64,000 bases of DNA from Holacanthus passer (Eukaryota; Chordata; Actinopteri; Pomacanthidae). The notes under the pieces are model-generated. The model was given only the letters and a program-made list of their open reading frames with translations. It searched no databases and was not told the origin of the DNA. The stretch is taken from the NCBI GenBank assembly GCA_025331565.1, contig JAFREQ010000048.1, positions 1,364,001-1,428,000 of the forward strand. Direction: 5' to 3'. A program made the translations under genes and the position numbers. Positions 25,678 to 39,705 of this stretch are shown piece by piece (position 1 is the stretch's first letter; each line of letters starts with the position of its first letter).

Positions 25678-28600
25678 AACAACACCGGTACATTCTGTCC
25701 TCTCTCTCTCTCTGTTGCTCTCTTTCTCTATCTTCTGCCTGATATACATACACACTTAAAAGGTGCTCACACAGCAATCAGTCAAAGTGCCAATAGCTGT
25801 CACAGTGGGAGGTTAGCCCATCTGTCTTTAGCTGACCCAGGGGTCATCACAAGGTGACGGATGGCCCTAGTGACGACCCCTTGTTAAGGAACAGTTTCTG
25901 AGAGCAGATGTTGTGCGTTTCCTGTCTCTGTGTGATTGTAAACACCAGGCCCCTTGCTGTGTACATATTTCCTCAGACTCCACTGTAATCACCAGCCAAA
26001 TATGGACGGGACTTAACCACATTTTGTGAAGCCCATAGGATGTTGTTTTAGCAGTTGTCAAAGTGGCATTATCGACAGAAATATACAAAGATGATCTTTG
26101 ATCTTTGCATGAACTGACCTTTCAAATGCACGTAGCTTTCTTATCAACATTTATTTAGGTCCTCATTAATTTCCAATACCCTGAAGTTAATCAAACCAGA
26201 GACCCAGAAGAAAAGCAATATCACCTCTAACCTAATTAATCTAACCCCATTCCTACATTCTCCCCTACCCTTTCCCCCTGCTCCTCCAGCACGGCCAAGT
26301 TTTGTGATCCAGCCCCAGAACACCGAGGTGCTGGTGGGAGAGAGTGTGACCCTGGAGTGCAGCGCCACAGGCCAACCGCAGCCCCGGGTCTCCTGGACAA
26401 AGGGCGATCGGACACCCCTGCCCAACGACGCTCGCATCAACATCACCCCCTCCGGAGGGCTTTATATCCAGAATGTGGTGCAGGCTGATGGAGGACAGTA
26501 TACCTGCTTTGCCTCCAATAATGTTGATACCATCCACGCAACAGCGTATATCATCGTACAAGGTAGGAATCAGAATTTATTTTCCTCTGTTAGGTGAATG
26601 GACTTTTTTATTAATAAATATGACAGATTTTATGCATGACATAACATGAACTTTGTCATAGCTTGCTTCCCCTGCACTTACTATATTTTTAGCTGCAATT
26701 ATTGGTATCCAGAGGTGTAATAGCTCCATAATGTGGTCTGCCATAGTAATTAAGGTTCCTGTGGAGCAAGATTTTATTTTCATACAAAATTTAGCTGCTT
26801 TTTTTCCCCCTGTTCTGCCTCCAGCAATCCCCCAGTTCACAGTCACGCCACAGGACCAGTCAGTCCTGGAGGGTCACACCGTGGACTTCCCCTGTGAGGC
26901 AAGTGGTTACCCCCAGCCGGTGATTGCCTGGACACGTGGGGGCAGTCCATTACCCCTAGACCGCCGTCACGTGGTCCTGTCTTCCGGTACTCTCCGCATC
27001 ACTCGGGTGGCGGCCCATGACGAGGGCCAGTATGAGTGCCAGGCGGTGAGCCCCGTGGGGACTGTGCGCTCTGCTGTGCAGCTCAGCATACAGCAGAGAG
27101 GTGAGGGTGAAGTTTCAAAATAAATGTAGACGATGGGGACATAATAATGACTACGTGTATAAGGATAGTTCAGGGCACAGTTGCATTAGGAAGATCAGGG
27201 AAGGTCAAGCCAACATGAAGCCGGCAAAGACCTGCTGCAGTTGTTAACATAGACACCAATTTGTTTTGGAAGACAGACAACAGAAAAATATGGCTGAAAC
27301 ATGCACAGGCTGTTAGTGTGGCTGCTGAAAGGCCCTCTTCAAACACTGCATGATTGTGTAGGAGGAGGAGGGGAGTGCTAGGTGGTAAAATGTTGAGAGG
27401 GTGGGAGTGATGTAGTACTCTCCATTCACAGCTAATTTGTTGTTTGCACATGCAAGTCTGGTATTAAACTGTTACAATGCATGTATACACTGAAAGAAAT
27501 ATGTGTGTGTCTGTGTGAGTGTGTGTGACTGTGACTGAAATTACAGGCTTGGTGTAGCCCAGGAAAGCATGGCAGTCTGTAATCCCGTGATGACACCATG
27601 TTTTTCCATGTAGTAATGGCTGTTAACATGGCTCAAAGTACACGTTGCATAATGGCCCCACACTGTTAAAATGCTGTACAAGCCCACAACCATGCCAGCA
27701 GTGTGTGACGGCTGCAAAGAGCTTTGTGCAGAAGAACAGACAAAGAGTTAGAAGAAAGCGAAAGCAGGGATTAGCAGGATGTAGTTTTTCTAGTTTGGAT
27801 ATTTCAGCATCCCTGTAATATTATCTATAATATTATTAACAGTTTTTGTGTTGCTGACTCCTCTATGTCGCAGACTGGTACTGGCAACATTGCCTGCCAC
27901 TCTGATGCTGTGTACTGTACACTGCAGTGAACCCTGTGTTTTCTACTATGATTTAAAGGCAGTTAATTAGTGTCAGACTACTATGAAATTGCCTCCCGCT
28001 CCACTTCTTCCAAGTTCTAAAACTCATGGGATTTTCCCATGGCCAGGTGGCTCACTGCTGGCTGCTACATGGGAACCATGAAGGAATTTGAACATGGTGT
28101 GTGGGGGGCAAACATCCACCTTCTCCCACAAAACACTTCAGCTGCGGAAGAGATGTATCATGAATCTTAGACAATATGACACTCGGTGACTCACTCTAAA
28201 ACAATGCTCGTGTGTGTGTGTATGGTGGTGGTGGGGTTAGTGATTGTTGACCTACTCAATCTCTGTACACAAATGAAAAACAGCTCTTTTCACTTCGTGT
28301 AATCAAGCAAGACAGTGTGTACGTGTATGTGTGCATGTATCACATCTGTGAGTTCAATTTCATACTTTAAAAACAAACAATAATGGACAGTGCTTTTTTT
28401 GATTTGTTTGTTTTGAACAAGCAATTTATGAATTACAGTACAGATTTGTTTCACTATAAGCACTTGCTCATTGCACCATTTACTATCACATGATGCATTG
28501 TATTGCATTATATCCTTTCAAAATACAGTATGCCTTCATCTCCCTTTGAACTCCTCACTGATTTTAAGCTGTTTAAAGTTTTGCAGCCATGAAAAAAGAA

Positions 28601-31600
28601 AAATAGCTACTGCAGTGTAACACAAACACTATGAGCATTTGCAGGACAGTAAAATGCCATGATAAGTCTCAGAGTTAAATGTCTGCTGTGAGTGATTGCA
28701 AAATGCACTTTACATGTACAGTACTTTGAGCAGTGGTGTATAATCATTAACACATGCGCATGTGTGTGTGTATGTTTTAACTCATTCAGTAACGCCTGTT
28801 TTCACAAATGCTCCAAGGGACCTGACGGTTGAGTCTGGCCAGGACGTCCAGATTCCCTGCAGCGCTCAGGGCCAACCACAACCTGTCCTCACCTGGAACA
28901 AGGTAAGATGATAAAGTTCCTGTTGGCTGAGTAAGGTGCCTGCCAGCTTGGCACCACAGAGGTCACTGGGTCAGACAAGTGCTTAATTGACTGAAAGAAA
29001 ACAGTGAAGAAGAAGAAAGGGACCAGGAAATATTGTGTGCTTACTTTATTTGTATTTTATGATTTAATGCAAATAATGACAAGGAAGTAATGTTTTAGCT
29101 TAAGTTGAAGCTTCTGTCCAAAAGCATCCTTGCAAACTAAACAGCTCAGTGATTGGACATAACACATCCCATCTGTGAGGCTATTATTCATTGTCTCGCA
29201 ATTTGATATCCACCTTCACATGCTTGCTCCCAGAGTCGTGACCTTTGCCCTTTGTCCCGCCCAATTTCTCCCAGGATGGTGTACAGGTGACGGAGAGCGG
29301 CAAGTTCCACATCAGCCCTGAGGGTTATCTAGAGGTGAAGGACGTGGGCACTGCCGATGCTGGACGCTACGAGTGCGTCGCCCGCAATCCCATCGGCTAC
29401 CAGGTTGCCAGCATGGTGCTTACTGTCACAGGTAAGACACAACTGACATCAGCCGCTCATATCCTGACGCTTAAGTGGAGTGATGTGTTCTGTCATTTGT
29501 AAATCTGCTCTCAAATGAAAAAAATGTCATTATTATTATCTTAAATCCTCTGGTAAGTTGTGAGGTATAATATTTGGTCAAGCAGGAGACCCCAATGTGC
29601 TGCAGAATTAAAAGCACTGGAGCTCACACTCCCGCTTTATGCAGCACTAATGTGGTGAATCAGTGTCAAAGTCATTATCCTTGATTTGTCTGATTAAATA
29701 TTTACCAGTCACAAAGATGAGACAGTGAAGCAGGAAAGCTGGAAAGCACTGTTTAAGCTGTGCGACAGGTGATGTGGTTCATTCAAAAGGGCCTTCATCA
29801 AGAGGTGTAACATCTTGTATGTTCAGTGTAAATTGCTGTCACATTAGTGTCGAGTCCAGAGAGTGAGAAGCCCTCTGCTGATCTTCTTTGTCCAAGTCAG
29901 TCAGTAATTTAGTCACACTCTGCTGCAATACTATCAGATTCCTGTCAGCTCTTCCCTGTGTGTTGGTGTTTCCTGCTGAGATTTCTCAGGTCAGACCGCA
30001 GCACTCTGCTGGTGAACCATAAACTGTATCAATGTGCTCAGTTGTTGTTGGACTCTCTCATTGCTCACGTCACAATCTCACTGTTTTCAATGGCACACGA
30101 AGATGAAGGAGAGTGCCAGAAATGTGTTCACTCCAACTTCAGAAGGGAAGCTGAAGTGCACCTTAAAAGATTCAGTCACTTCCAGTGTTCAGCTGGATAT
30201 GAAGAACACTTTTGAACCTAAGCTCACGTGTTAATGTATGTTAAAGCATAGAATGTTAGCACTGGGTTGTATGATAGAAATTATTTATGAAATACTTACA
30301 TACAGAAAAAATAGTGAACCACAAAATGAGAAAGTGGAAAACAAACTTTCTGTTGGTTGTGCTGAGCAGGCCTATAGGCCCCAACAAAGTCGCAGCTCCA
30401 AACATATTAGATTTTCTTACCTGGTGCAACTTGGTTCTAAGCAGCCCGCCTGTCTCTGTGTGACAACAGTTCCTGCAGTCAGCAGAGAGGGGGACACTTT
30501 CGTGAGCACGTCCATCGAGCAGGCCATCCGCAATGTGGACAGTGCAATTGAGTCAACAAGGAGACGTCTCTTTGATGGGTAAGATATGAGAAACTCACAC
30601 AATAAACACACACACAGTGACACTTAGGTTTTAATACTCAAGTCCCTCAAAGGATTGAATCAGAAAGCCATGCTGTTAATTAAGTGTTAGCAGTGAGAAA
30701 TAGTGTAAGATGAAGGCTGCTCATAATATGGCCAACATATATAATGTTGTATTTAACTCTTAATATTCATAATACATTCCCCCATATTAGTCCAGCTTAG
30801 GAGATCTTCCATAAAGTATGTCAACGACTTGGGCTTGTAATCACTTTAGCTTGTAATCACTTTAGCTTGTAATCACTTTAGCACACAACTTGTGGTGGTT
30901 TAATCACAAAAATGCGGAGACCAGCATTCACACCATCATATCGTGTTTACGTGGCTGCTCTTTGCAAAGGCAAAGTTTATAGTTTATCCAAGGTCAGCTA
31001 TAGAGAAAAGGATGAGTACAGCCAGTACCTTGTTGCATTTAACAGCCAGTCTACAACTTCATGCAGCTCCCTACATACTTTATATATACACTATACACTT
31101 TTTACATTATAATAAGTCCTCCTGTACAGGAGCACATTTTATATTTCTTGTATTCTATATTGCATTATAGAAATGTAAGTGTCTCAAAATTCAAAGCACC
31201 TTTGATAGAGATTGTATGGTGAGAGCACCAATCTGCAACATTATGTCATTAGTCCTGTAGCCTTTTGGAAATGAAATATTTTGCCATACATAGAATCAGT
31301 CCAGAGCTACAGGGTGATGGGGCCTAAGTAGGAATACAAATAGCTAGCTCACATCATCTTGGCACATCATTTGCATGGTCTAAGTGTGAGTCAGAGCCTT
31401 CAGGGAAAGAGTGTGGCCATTCAGAAGGGCTGCTAATATCGCTGCACTATCCTGTTTCAGAGCACAAGGTTTGCAGATTTAAAGTTCACATCAGAATGGC
31501 CCCAATTAGAAACGGTGCCTTAGGGCGCAGAACTAATAGCTATTAAGTCGCACAGTAATTCTGACAGCTGCAGTGAATATTTGTGAATGCATGTTAGCAG

Positions 31601-34600
31601 CTTTTCATTATCTTTACCGCTCAGCCTCTTTTTCATTGGTCCATCAACCTAATCATTTTCAGGACGGTAAAGGTTGTGTCTTGAATCTTTGTTTATCCAG
31701 TGGGGGTTCCATTGCCCTTTATGTCACCATAACAGATGTAGGTGGTTTCAATAAAGCTTATAAGCGTTTCCATCCTGTTGAATGATGTTGTTAGCAGTTG
31801 TGTTTTTCTTGGCATGCACACACATACACGCACAAATACACTGCACAACCTTGTATACACACATGAAGAGAAACGCACACATGAACACACAGTGGTAACC
31901 TAAATTGAGATGAGGGGATTTCCAGCACTCTTTAATGGCAATCGCAGATTAAGACGCAGCCTCCTCCTTGGCTGATGGCACCGGAGCCTTTGAACATGGT
32001 TTGGAAATATTTAAAAAACAGAATGACATTGGAGAATGAGAATGTATCAGGAGAAAAGCTTGTAACACTTGTTACAGTTGGACCTTGAGTTTGCCATGGT
32101 ATCAATTTTTCCCACATAAAACAATAGTGTGAACACACCATTGATCAGTCTTGGCAACGGTTCTCTCGACTTCACACCAATGTTGACGTTGTCAGAGGTA
32201 GGAGGAAGAAGCATGTTATTAACCACAGAAAGAATTTATGTTTACAAAAAAAAACGTATTGTGTGTGTGCTAGTAAATCACAGGATGATCAACTTTATTA
32301 CACTCTGCTGTGATAAAATTTTATTATAGAATAGCTGTTTAAATTATGTAGTTCGTAAGTTTTATGTTCTACATGTATGAGCTGTGTTTATTTTAGAATA
32401 TATGCATTTGCAGTGTATTACCGCTGTACCAGAAATCCGATAAAAAGCTACGTAATGTTCAGTTTTAAACACATGTTCCTGTTTCAATAGTAACTTGGCT
32501 TACATGTGCATTATGTCATCATTTAATTTTGCTTGTAAAATGAGACAATTTTTGTTTTTTTGTTTTTAATCTTGGACTGGGTGCAACACCTGTGCATCTG
32601 GCACATGGCTTAGTAGTGGCTGGAGCTGGAGTTGAGTACTTGTTTTAAAAAGTAGGTTGAGGTGATAGTAAGTCAGTGCAGTGACCTTAAGAGGGAGTGA
32701 AAGCAGGAATTACACACAGTCGTGTACACAAACTCAGCCCATGATGATCCAACTCATGATTGAAATGACTAAGATGTTTGTGCCTGTTTTGGGCTTCTCC
32801 TTATTTAAACTCTCTGACCTGCTCAAGCTGCTGCACAGACATTTTCTGGAAAGTGTCAGTGAAAGCTCTGCCTGTTTTTCCTGCCCTCAAGAAAAACATT
32901 GTAACCAGAAGAATGTCATTTGAGCCTGAAATTTGAAATTAATCTTTTCTTTTAATGTGTCCCCCTCTTAACTTCCACACATCTTTCTACTGTTTCTCAC
33001 TCCATTTGCATTTTCTCTACATATAACATCATATTCATTGTCCCCTCTCCTTCATCACTCTTTCATTTTCTCCCACCTCCCTTACGCCCTATCTCTCTAT
33101 CCCTCATCCCTCCAGTCAGCCTCGTACCCCAGGAGAGTTGCTGGCTCTTTTCCGATATCCACGTGACCCCTACACGGTGGAGCAGGCACGAGCAGGGGAG
33201 ATCTTCGAGCAGACGCTTCTGCTCATCCAGAACCACGTCAACCAGGGGCTCATGGTCGACACCAACGGCACCGGTGAGGCTGATAACCTAGTATATTGCA
33301 CCGTTACTAAACCAGTAACTAGCAACTTGATGGCTCAAAGTCGTGACTTTGAAGTGTTTATTCACATGTTTTTGTTTTTTCAATTTAGCAAATTCCACAT
33401 ATATATATATATTTTATTGGATTGTGGTTGCTTGTGATAAGTAGAATGTGTTGGGCTTAGTGAGTGTCAGCAATGTGATTAACATTGCTGGCCATAAACA
33501 ATGAGCTGTTGCGTAGCACCATCCTTCTAAAATCCAAAAACAGTTTGTTTGACCTGCTTCTTGTGTTGCATAACTTATTATATGGTACCATTGATATTGT
33601 ATCTCCTCTAAGAAGGAGAGAGCCCGGTCCTTACACACATCCTGTGTCTGCCGGCTCTCTGAGTGAAGGAAGCCAAGTACTGCTGCTTTCTGTCAGGATG
33701 TGAACAACCTTGGAGGGCCTATGGGAGTCTGCTCTCTGGTTTACTGGTGTTGCAGGGTGGAGCCTTTTGGCACACCATTGCTGTTAATTACGCTGTATTC
33801 ATAGCATGGGGAATAACCACTGGAAGAACGTAATGCTTGGAGGAAATGATTAATAGGTGTTCATACATTTGAAAGCCTGACGTCATCAAAACAGAATGGT
33901 TTTCGTCTTGTTGTCTGTGAACTCAAGTTGCTCCTGATAACAGAGGTGGAAATTACAAATCGATTTGCAGATTTGAACCGCTTTGTTCAATTTAGCTCAT
34001 AGATTTGTAGTCAGTGACTATATATGTTTCACTGTCCTAAACTAAGCGGTCACATTTCAGTCAAAATGCACATCGAAAACGTACGTCGGTAAGTGAATGC
34101 ATCACCATTCAAAGGTACTTCAGTATGTATCATATGATACAACATCTTCAGCTCAGTAATGCGTTCAGTCTGTTGCTAGTCCAAACCATTATTGTTAAGT
34201 TCAGTACAAAATTAGCCTATACAAGCACTGCATAAGGTATAATAGGCACAGCACATAAGGTTAATAATTTATTAATTATAGTTTATTAATTAAATTGCAA
34301 ATTTCCCCGCTGATGGACGAATAGAGGTTTATCTTATCTATCTTATCTTATTACCAGTGAGTTACAAGATTATGATATTTTCTGTGACATTGGCTGTCGT
34401 TTAATATGTTTTTAGCTGAGAATGGTGCTCTCAGTCATTAGTAAGGGGCTTCACTGCTTCAAGCTACTGATCAGTGACAATGGGGATTCTGGATAGAGTC
34501 ACTTCATTTTGCAAATTTGTTGATAAAGATTTGTTTGTACATATAATGAGTGCCTCTACATTACATTAATTTCCACAGTTTTAAGACATGCACGAAGTGA

Positions 34601-37600
34601 TCAAAACTTAGGGAGGGGTCATTCTGTAATGTAATTTTACCCATACAGAATACACGAAACAATCAAAGACAAAAAAAAATCAAATGACTTCAATGATGAA
34701 AATTAAATGTATTTTTGCTTAGTCGTAAGAAATTTACTGGCTAGATGATGTAAATCATCTGAGTACAGGCTTGAGTTTTAAAAGTGATTAAGTTTGTGTA
34801 CACCTGTGCATATACATACATATATATACATATGTATATGCACAGGTGTACGTGTATATATATATATATATACATATACACACAAGCTTAATCACTTTTA
34901 AAACTCAAGCCTGTACTCAGATGATTTACATCATCTAGCCAGTGTTTAAATCTGTACTGCTCTTGTTGGGTGAAATTTAAAAATGCTGAAGGCTAGGACA
35001 ACAAGGCATGTAATCGAATTTCGTCTCTGGATTGCAAAGAACTACAGACAAATCAAAGTACACAAATTCTTACACGTCATCCTAATATGAATATACATCC
35101 TGTGCATATTTATTGGTTGTCTTAGTAATGCTAGTTTTAACAAATTAAATGTTCCCCCGCAACCCTCAAGCATAAATGTGCACACCTAATGGATGGATGG
35201 TTGGATGAAATGTCATTTTCTCATTGAATATACATTCCACTAAAGTCTCACTGTGGATTCAGTAAGAAGCTCACATCCAGTTTCCTAAGCAAAGACTCAT
35301 GCAGCCAGTAATTCAATTCTCAACCACTCTATGAATTGCCATGTTATTGTGAGCAACATTTGGCCGTGCATGGGCCCTCCATCTGTATGCCATTTTCTCT
35401 TAAGCGTGACCCGAGGTGTAGAGACATAATAATGGGGCAGTTGAGCCCGTAAACAGTTTTATAAGCCCTATGTCACACCACAACACTTAACCGACAATCA
35501 CTGTCGAGCACAGGACAAATTTGAGGATGGTTTGTGTTAGTATACAGCTTGTCTCAATTATGCATGTGTGTGGGGAGATTGGGAGAGCATACATTGATTT
35601 GGATCTTTATATGTATAAGTATCATGAACACCATGTATTTGACTTTATCGTGCATGACAGTGCTCATTGTAATGGAGGTTTAGATTTGACACCACAAAGC
35701 TTAAATGGACTGGTTGTGAACAAGTCTGTGTCTTGGGTGATAGTGTCTCATATGTGGTGCTTTGGAAAATGTTGAATCACTGAACAAGAACAGATTTATA
35801 AAGAAAAAAATGTGGACTGATAGTATGTACAAGTTGCAAGTAGTTGCAAGTTGTTGCAAAAGAGACATTTAGGTGAAAGCTTGTGTTGGAGGAAAATGAG
35901 ATATAGGGAAAGAGCAGTAGGGCTCTGTGAAATATGAACAAAGAGAGAGAGAGAGAGAGACAGTGTTTTCATTACTTAGGCCAACAACCAAGTGTTCATT
36001 GTTGCACTGGCCCCGAACCAAGCTAACAGAGAGAGCTCTGCCCGTCAGCAGAAACAAACGTGATGTTTTTATTGTATCTCTATTTCATCTGGGAGGGCAA
36101 CGCCAGATTCCCCAGTCTCTCTCTTCACACACAAACCCACACAAACCCACACACGACACACCAGTGATGTGTGTAAAGTGAGAGAACGTGGGAAGCTGCT
36201 AGCAGGTGATGCCGTTTAGACTGAAAGTCTCACCTAACCCTCATTGAGGTTGGCCGCACACACTTCACACTTCTCTCACACCTCTCTCATGCACAGCCGT
36301 AACACCGCATTGCTAACACACTACAGACACACACACAATGATATGCTGCACATTGGAGCTTACGCAGAGGCGCTATCACATATCAAAGCGAGTCAGGGCA
36401 GGTTAGTGAGTTACTGCTACCTGTGCCCTCAGGACACGAGGTTCTTTCCACTCTCAGAGCCAGAAGCAGTGATTGTGTCTGCTATTGAAAATATTTGATA
36501 CATGTACCTGAATTATATTAATAGATACTAGGTTACTGTTTATCCTAATTGATGGCTTGGACAATGTTGTACTTTTTTACAAATATGTGAACAATTTTCA
36601 CAAATCTTAAGCCTTTTAACATTATCCAGACTCTTCATGTGTTGAATTTATGTTGCTTTCCCGCAGCATTTCGCTACAACGACCTGGTGTCCCCTCACTT
36701 TTTGGATGTGATTGCCAACCTGTCCGGCTGCACAGCCCACCGCCGCTTCAACAACTGCTCCGACATTTGCTTCCACCAGAAGTACCGCAGCCATGACGGG
36801 ACCTGCAACAACCTGCAGCACCCCATGTGGGGCGCCTCGCTCACAGCCTTCGAACGACTCCTGAAGTCCGTCTACGATAATGGCTTTAACCTGCCGAGAG
36901 GTGCTACTGAGAGGCTGCATAATGGATACAGGTTGCCTCTGCCAAGGTTGGTGTCTACCACCATGATCGGAACAGAGACCATCACTCCTGATGACCGCTA
37001 CACTCACATGCTCATGCAGTGGGGTCAGTTCCTAGACCACGACTTGGACTCAACGGTGGCGGCCCTCAGCCAGTCACGGTTCTCTGACGGCCAGCTGTGC
37101 ACTCAGGTCTGCACCAATGACCCGCCATGTTTCCCAATCCAGTTCCCACCCAATGACCCACGGCAGCTGCGAAGTGGCGCCCGCTGCATGTTCTTTGTCC
37201 GCTCCAGCCCTGTGTGCGGCAGTGGGATGACTTCTCTTCTCATGAACAGCGTATATCCAAGAGAGCAAATCAACCAGCTGACCTCTTACATCGATGCTTC
37301 GAATGTTTACGGCAGCTCACGACATGAATCTGAGGAAATCCGCGATTTGGCCAGCCAGAGGGGGCTGCTCCGGCAAGGCATCATCCAGCGAACAGGGAAG
37401 CCGCTTCTGCCCTTTGCCACTGGACCACCCACTGAGTGCATGAGGGATGAAAATGAGAGTCCAATTCCATGTTTCCTTGCTGGAGATCATCGCGCCAATG
37501 AGCAGCTTGGTCTGACTGCCATGCACACAGTGTGGTTCAGGGAACACAACCGCATAGCTACAGAGCTACTGAGACTGAACCCCCACTGGGATGGTGACAC

Positions 37601-39656
37601 CATCTACCACGAGGCTAGGAAGATAGTGGGGGCCCAGATGCAGCACATCACCTACAGTCACTGGTTGCCAAAGGTAACATCTGTCAGCTTCGGTCTAATG
37701 CTCCTTTGTTATGATGCTAATTGTAGTTAATAATTTCTCATTTTTAAACTTCTGATTATTTAAACTCTGATTATTTCTGTGGTGAAAACAAAAAGAAAGG
37801 CATTCATTAATAGTGATACTACGTTAAGAATCATAAAGATTATGAGAAGAAACATTGTTACATTCCTTCTATCGTCTCCTAGATCCTGGGTGAGGCAGGC
37901 ATGAAGATGATGGGGCCTTACACCGGTTACAACCCCAATATTAACGGCGGTATCCTCAGCGCTTTCGCTACTGCTGCTTTCCGCTTTGGGCACACCCTCA
38001 TCAACCCAATCCTCTACAGGTTAGGCGAGGACTTCCAGCCTATTCCCCAGGGACACATCTCTCTGCACCGGGCCTTCTTCTCCCCGTTCCGCATCGTGAA
38101 TGAGGGCGGCATTGACCCGCTCCTCCGTGGGCTCTTTGGGGTCGCTGGTAAAATGCGGGTTACCACACAGCTGCTGAACACGGAGCTGACGGAGAGGTTG
38201 TTCTCTATGGCCCATGCTGTGGCTCTGGATCTAGCTGCCATGAATATACAGAGAGGAAGGGATCACGGCATACCCCCATACAACGATTACAGGACCTTCT
38301 GTAACCTGACCTCGGCTCAGACGTTTGATGACTTGAGGAATGAAATTAAGAATCCTAATGTCAGAGAGAAAATTCAGAGGTAATTATACTCTCACGATGA
38401 TAATTCATATTTTTAGAATTTTCCATAACTTGGCTTGAGACCAGTAATCTGTGGGCTATAGTCATGCACATGTTAAAGAAAGCACATTCAAGGTTCTCGT
38501 TTTCATTTTGAGACAAACAGTCTTGGGCTGATGAGAAGTGCATGCTCCAAAATAATTCTGGATCGCTATGTATTCACACAGTTTAGTATCCCCTGACTGT
38601 TTTTCCTGTGTGGCAGGCTGTATGGCACTCCTCTGAACATTGACCTGTTCCCTGCGCTGATGGCTGAAGACCTGGTCCCTGGCAGCAGAGTGGGGCCCAC
38701 GCTCATGTGCTTGCTGGCAACTCAGTTCAAACGCTTGCGAGACGGAGACAGGTACAGTAAGGTCGCAACACGTCACCTCACCATTCACACGTGCATGGCC
38801 TCAAAGAAGAACAAAGAATGTCTCCAGCTCACCCTCTTACAGCTACTGCTTGATTGCTTTTTCCCTTCCTCTTTTTTCAGAATGCTGCTTACTGAGGTCA
38901 TGCATTTTTCTTGTTATAGGCAAGATGATACACCATGATGATGACTAAAGCTTTTTATTAATTTTTTTGTAAGACGATCAATCAAGAGCATGAATTAATA
39001 TATTTGTTACATTTTATTGAGCTGATCCTCTTAAATACATGCAACAACAGAATACCTTAAATGTATTAAAGCTCTGACGTATTTCTTTTAGGAATCATGC
39101 TAAATTAAACCAGGTGTTTCTCCATCATGTGAAAATGTGAGGTGTATAATTTTAGTTCATTTTTGTATTAGTCACTTCCATTTCTTCTATCTGACTTGTT
39201 TCAGATTCTGGTATGAAAACCCAGGCGTGTTTACTCCTGCCCAGCTGACCCAGTTGAAGCAGGCCTCTCTGACAAGGGTGCTGTGTGACAATGGGGACAA
39301 CATCACACGTATCCAGCAGGACGTGTTCAGCGTGGCCGAGCTGCCCCATGGCTACGGCAGCTGTGACGACATCCCTCAGATCGACCTGCGCATGTGGCAG
39401 GACTGCTGTGAAGGTAGGAGCTTAAGAGAGAGTTGTGGGATCGATGGGTCACAAATGTCATGTTTTGTAATTATCAAGAGTTTTGATTTTGTTATAATGT
39501 TACTTTCATGGTGTTGCTTTATGTGTTCCTTTAATTTCAATTGATTTGGGAGCGGGGTCATCCTCTAATGAGAAGGTTGTTGGTTCGATCCCTGGCTCCT
39601 TCTGTCTGCATGTCAAAGTGTCCATGGGCAAGATACTGAGCCCCAAATTACTCTCT

Positions 39657-39705
<49 letters not shown>

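Larger units (their letters stand above)
23900..26289 (+). other. pxdn intron 9; contains a decayed transposon-like ORF
   Basis: 2.4-kb intron. About 24190-25250 is a degenerate copy of a repetitive fish protein-coding element, listed separately. A CA repeat follows at 25643-25677. The rest is unassigned. Confidence 0.75.
33274..36666 (+). other. pxdn intron 15; palindrome and LINE tail, no gene
   Basis: 3.4-kb intron. Holds a LINE-like 3' tail (34298-34353), a 208-bp nested palindrome (34736-34943) and a GA repeat (about 35942-35960). Open frames are short and unrecognised. Confidence 0.8.

Noticed and set aside
30834..30881. Short regular direct repeats as a CRISPR-like array
   Set aside because: Units are head to tail without spacers, and the genome is a vertebrate's.
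36639..37730. 363-codon open frame with its own Met, possible single-exon gene
   Set aside because: It is the large peroxidase exon (36667-37673) with short intronic extensions. The acceptor and donor are canonical and the frame joins its neighbours.
39543..39600. Possible tRNA gene because of a clear B-box
   Set aside because: No tRNA cloverleaf or credible A-box; the downstream body and tail match a SINE, whose head is tRNA-derived.
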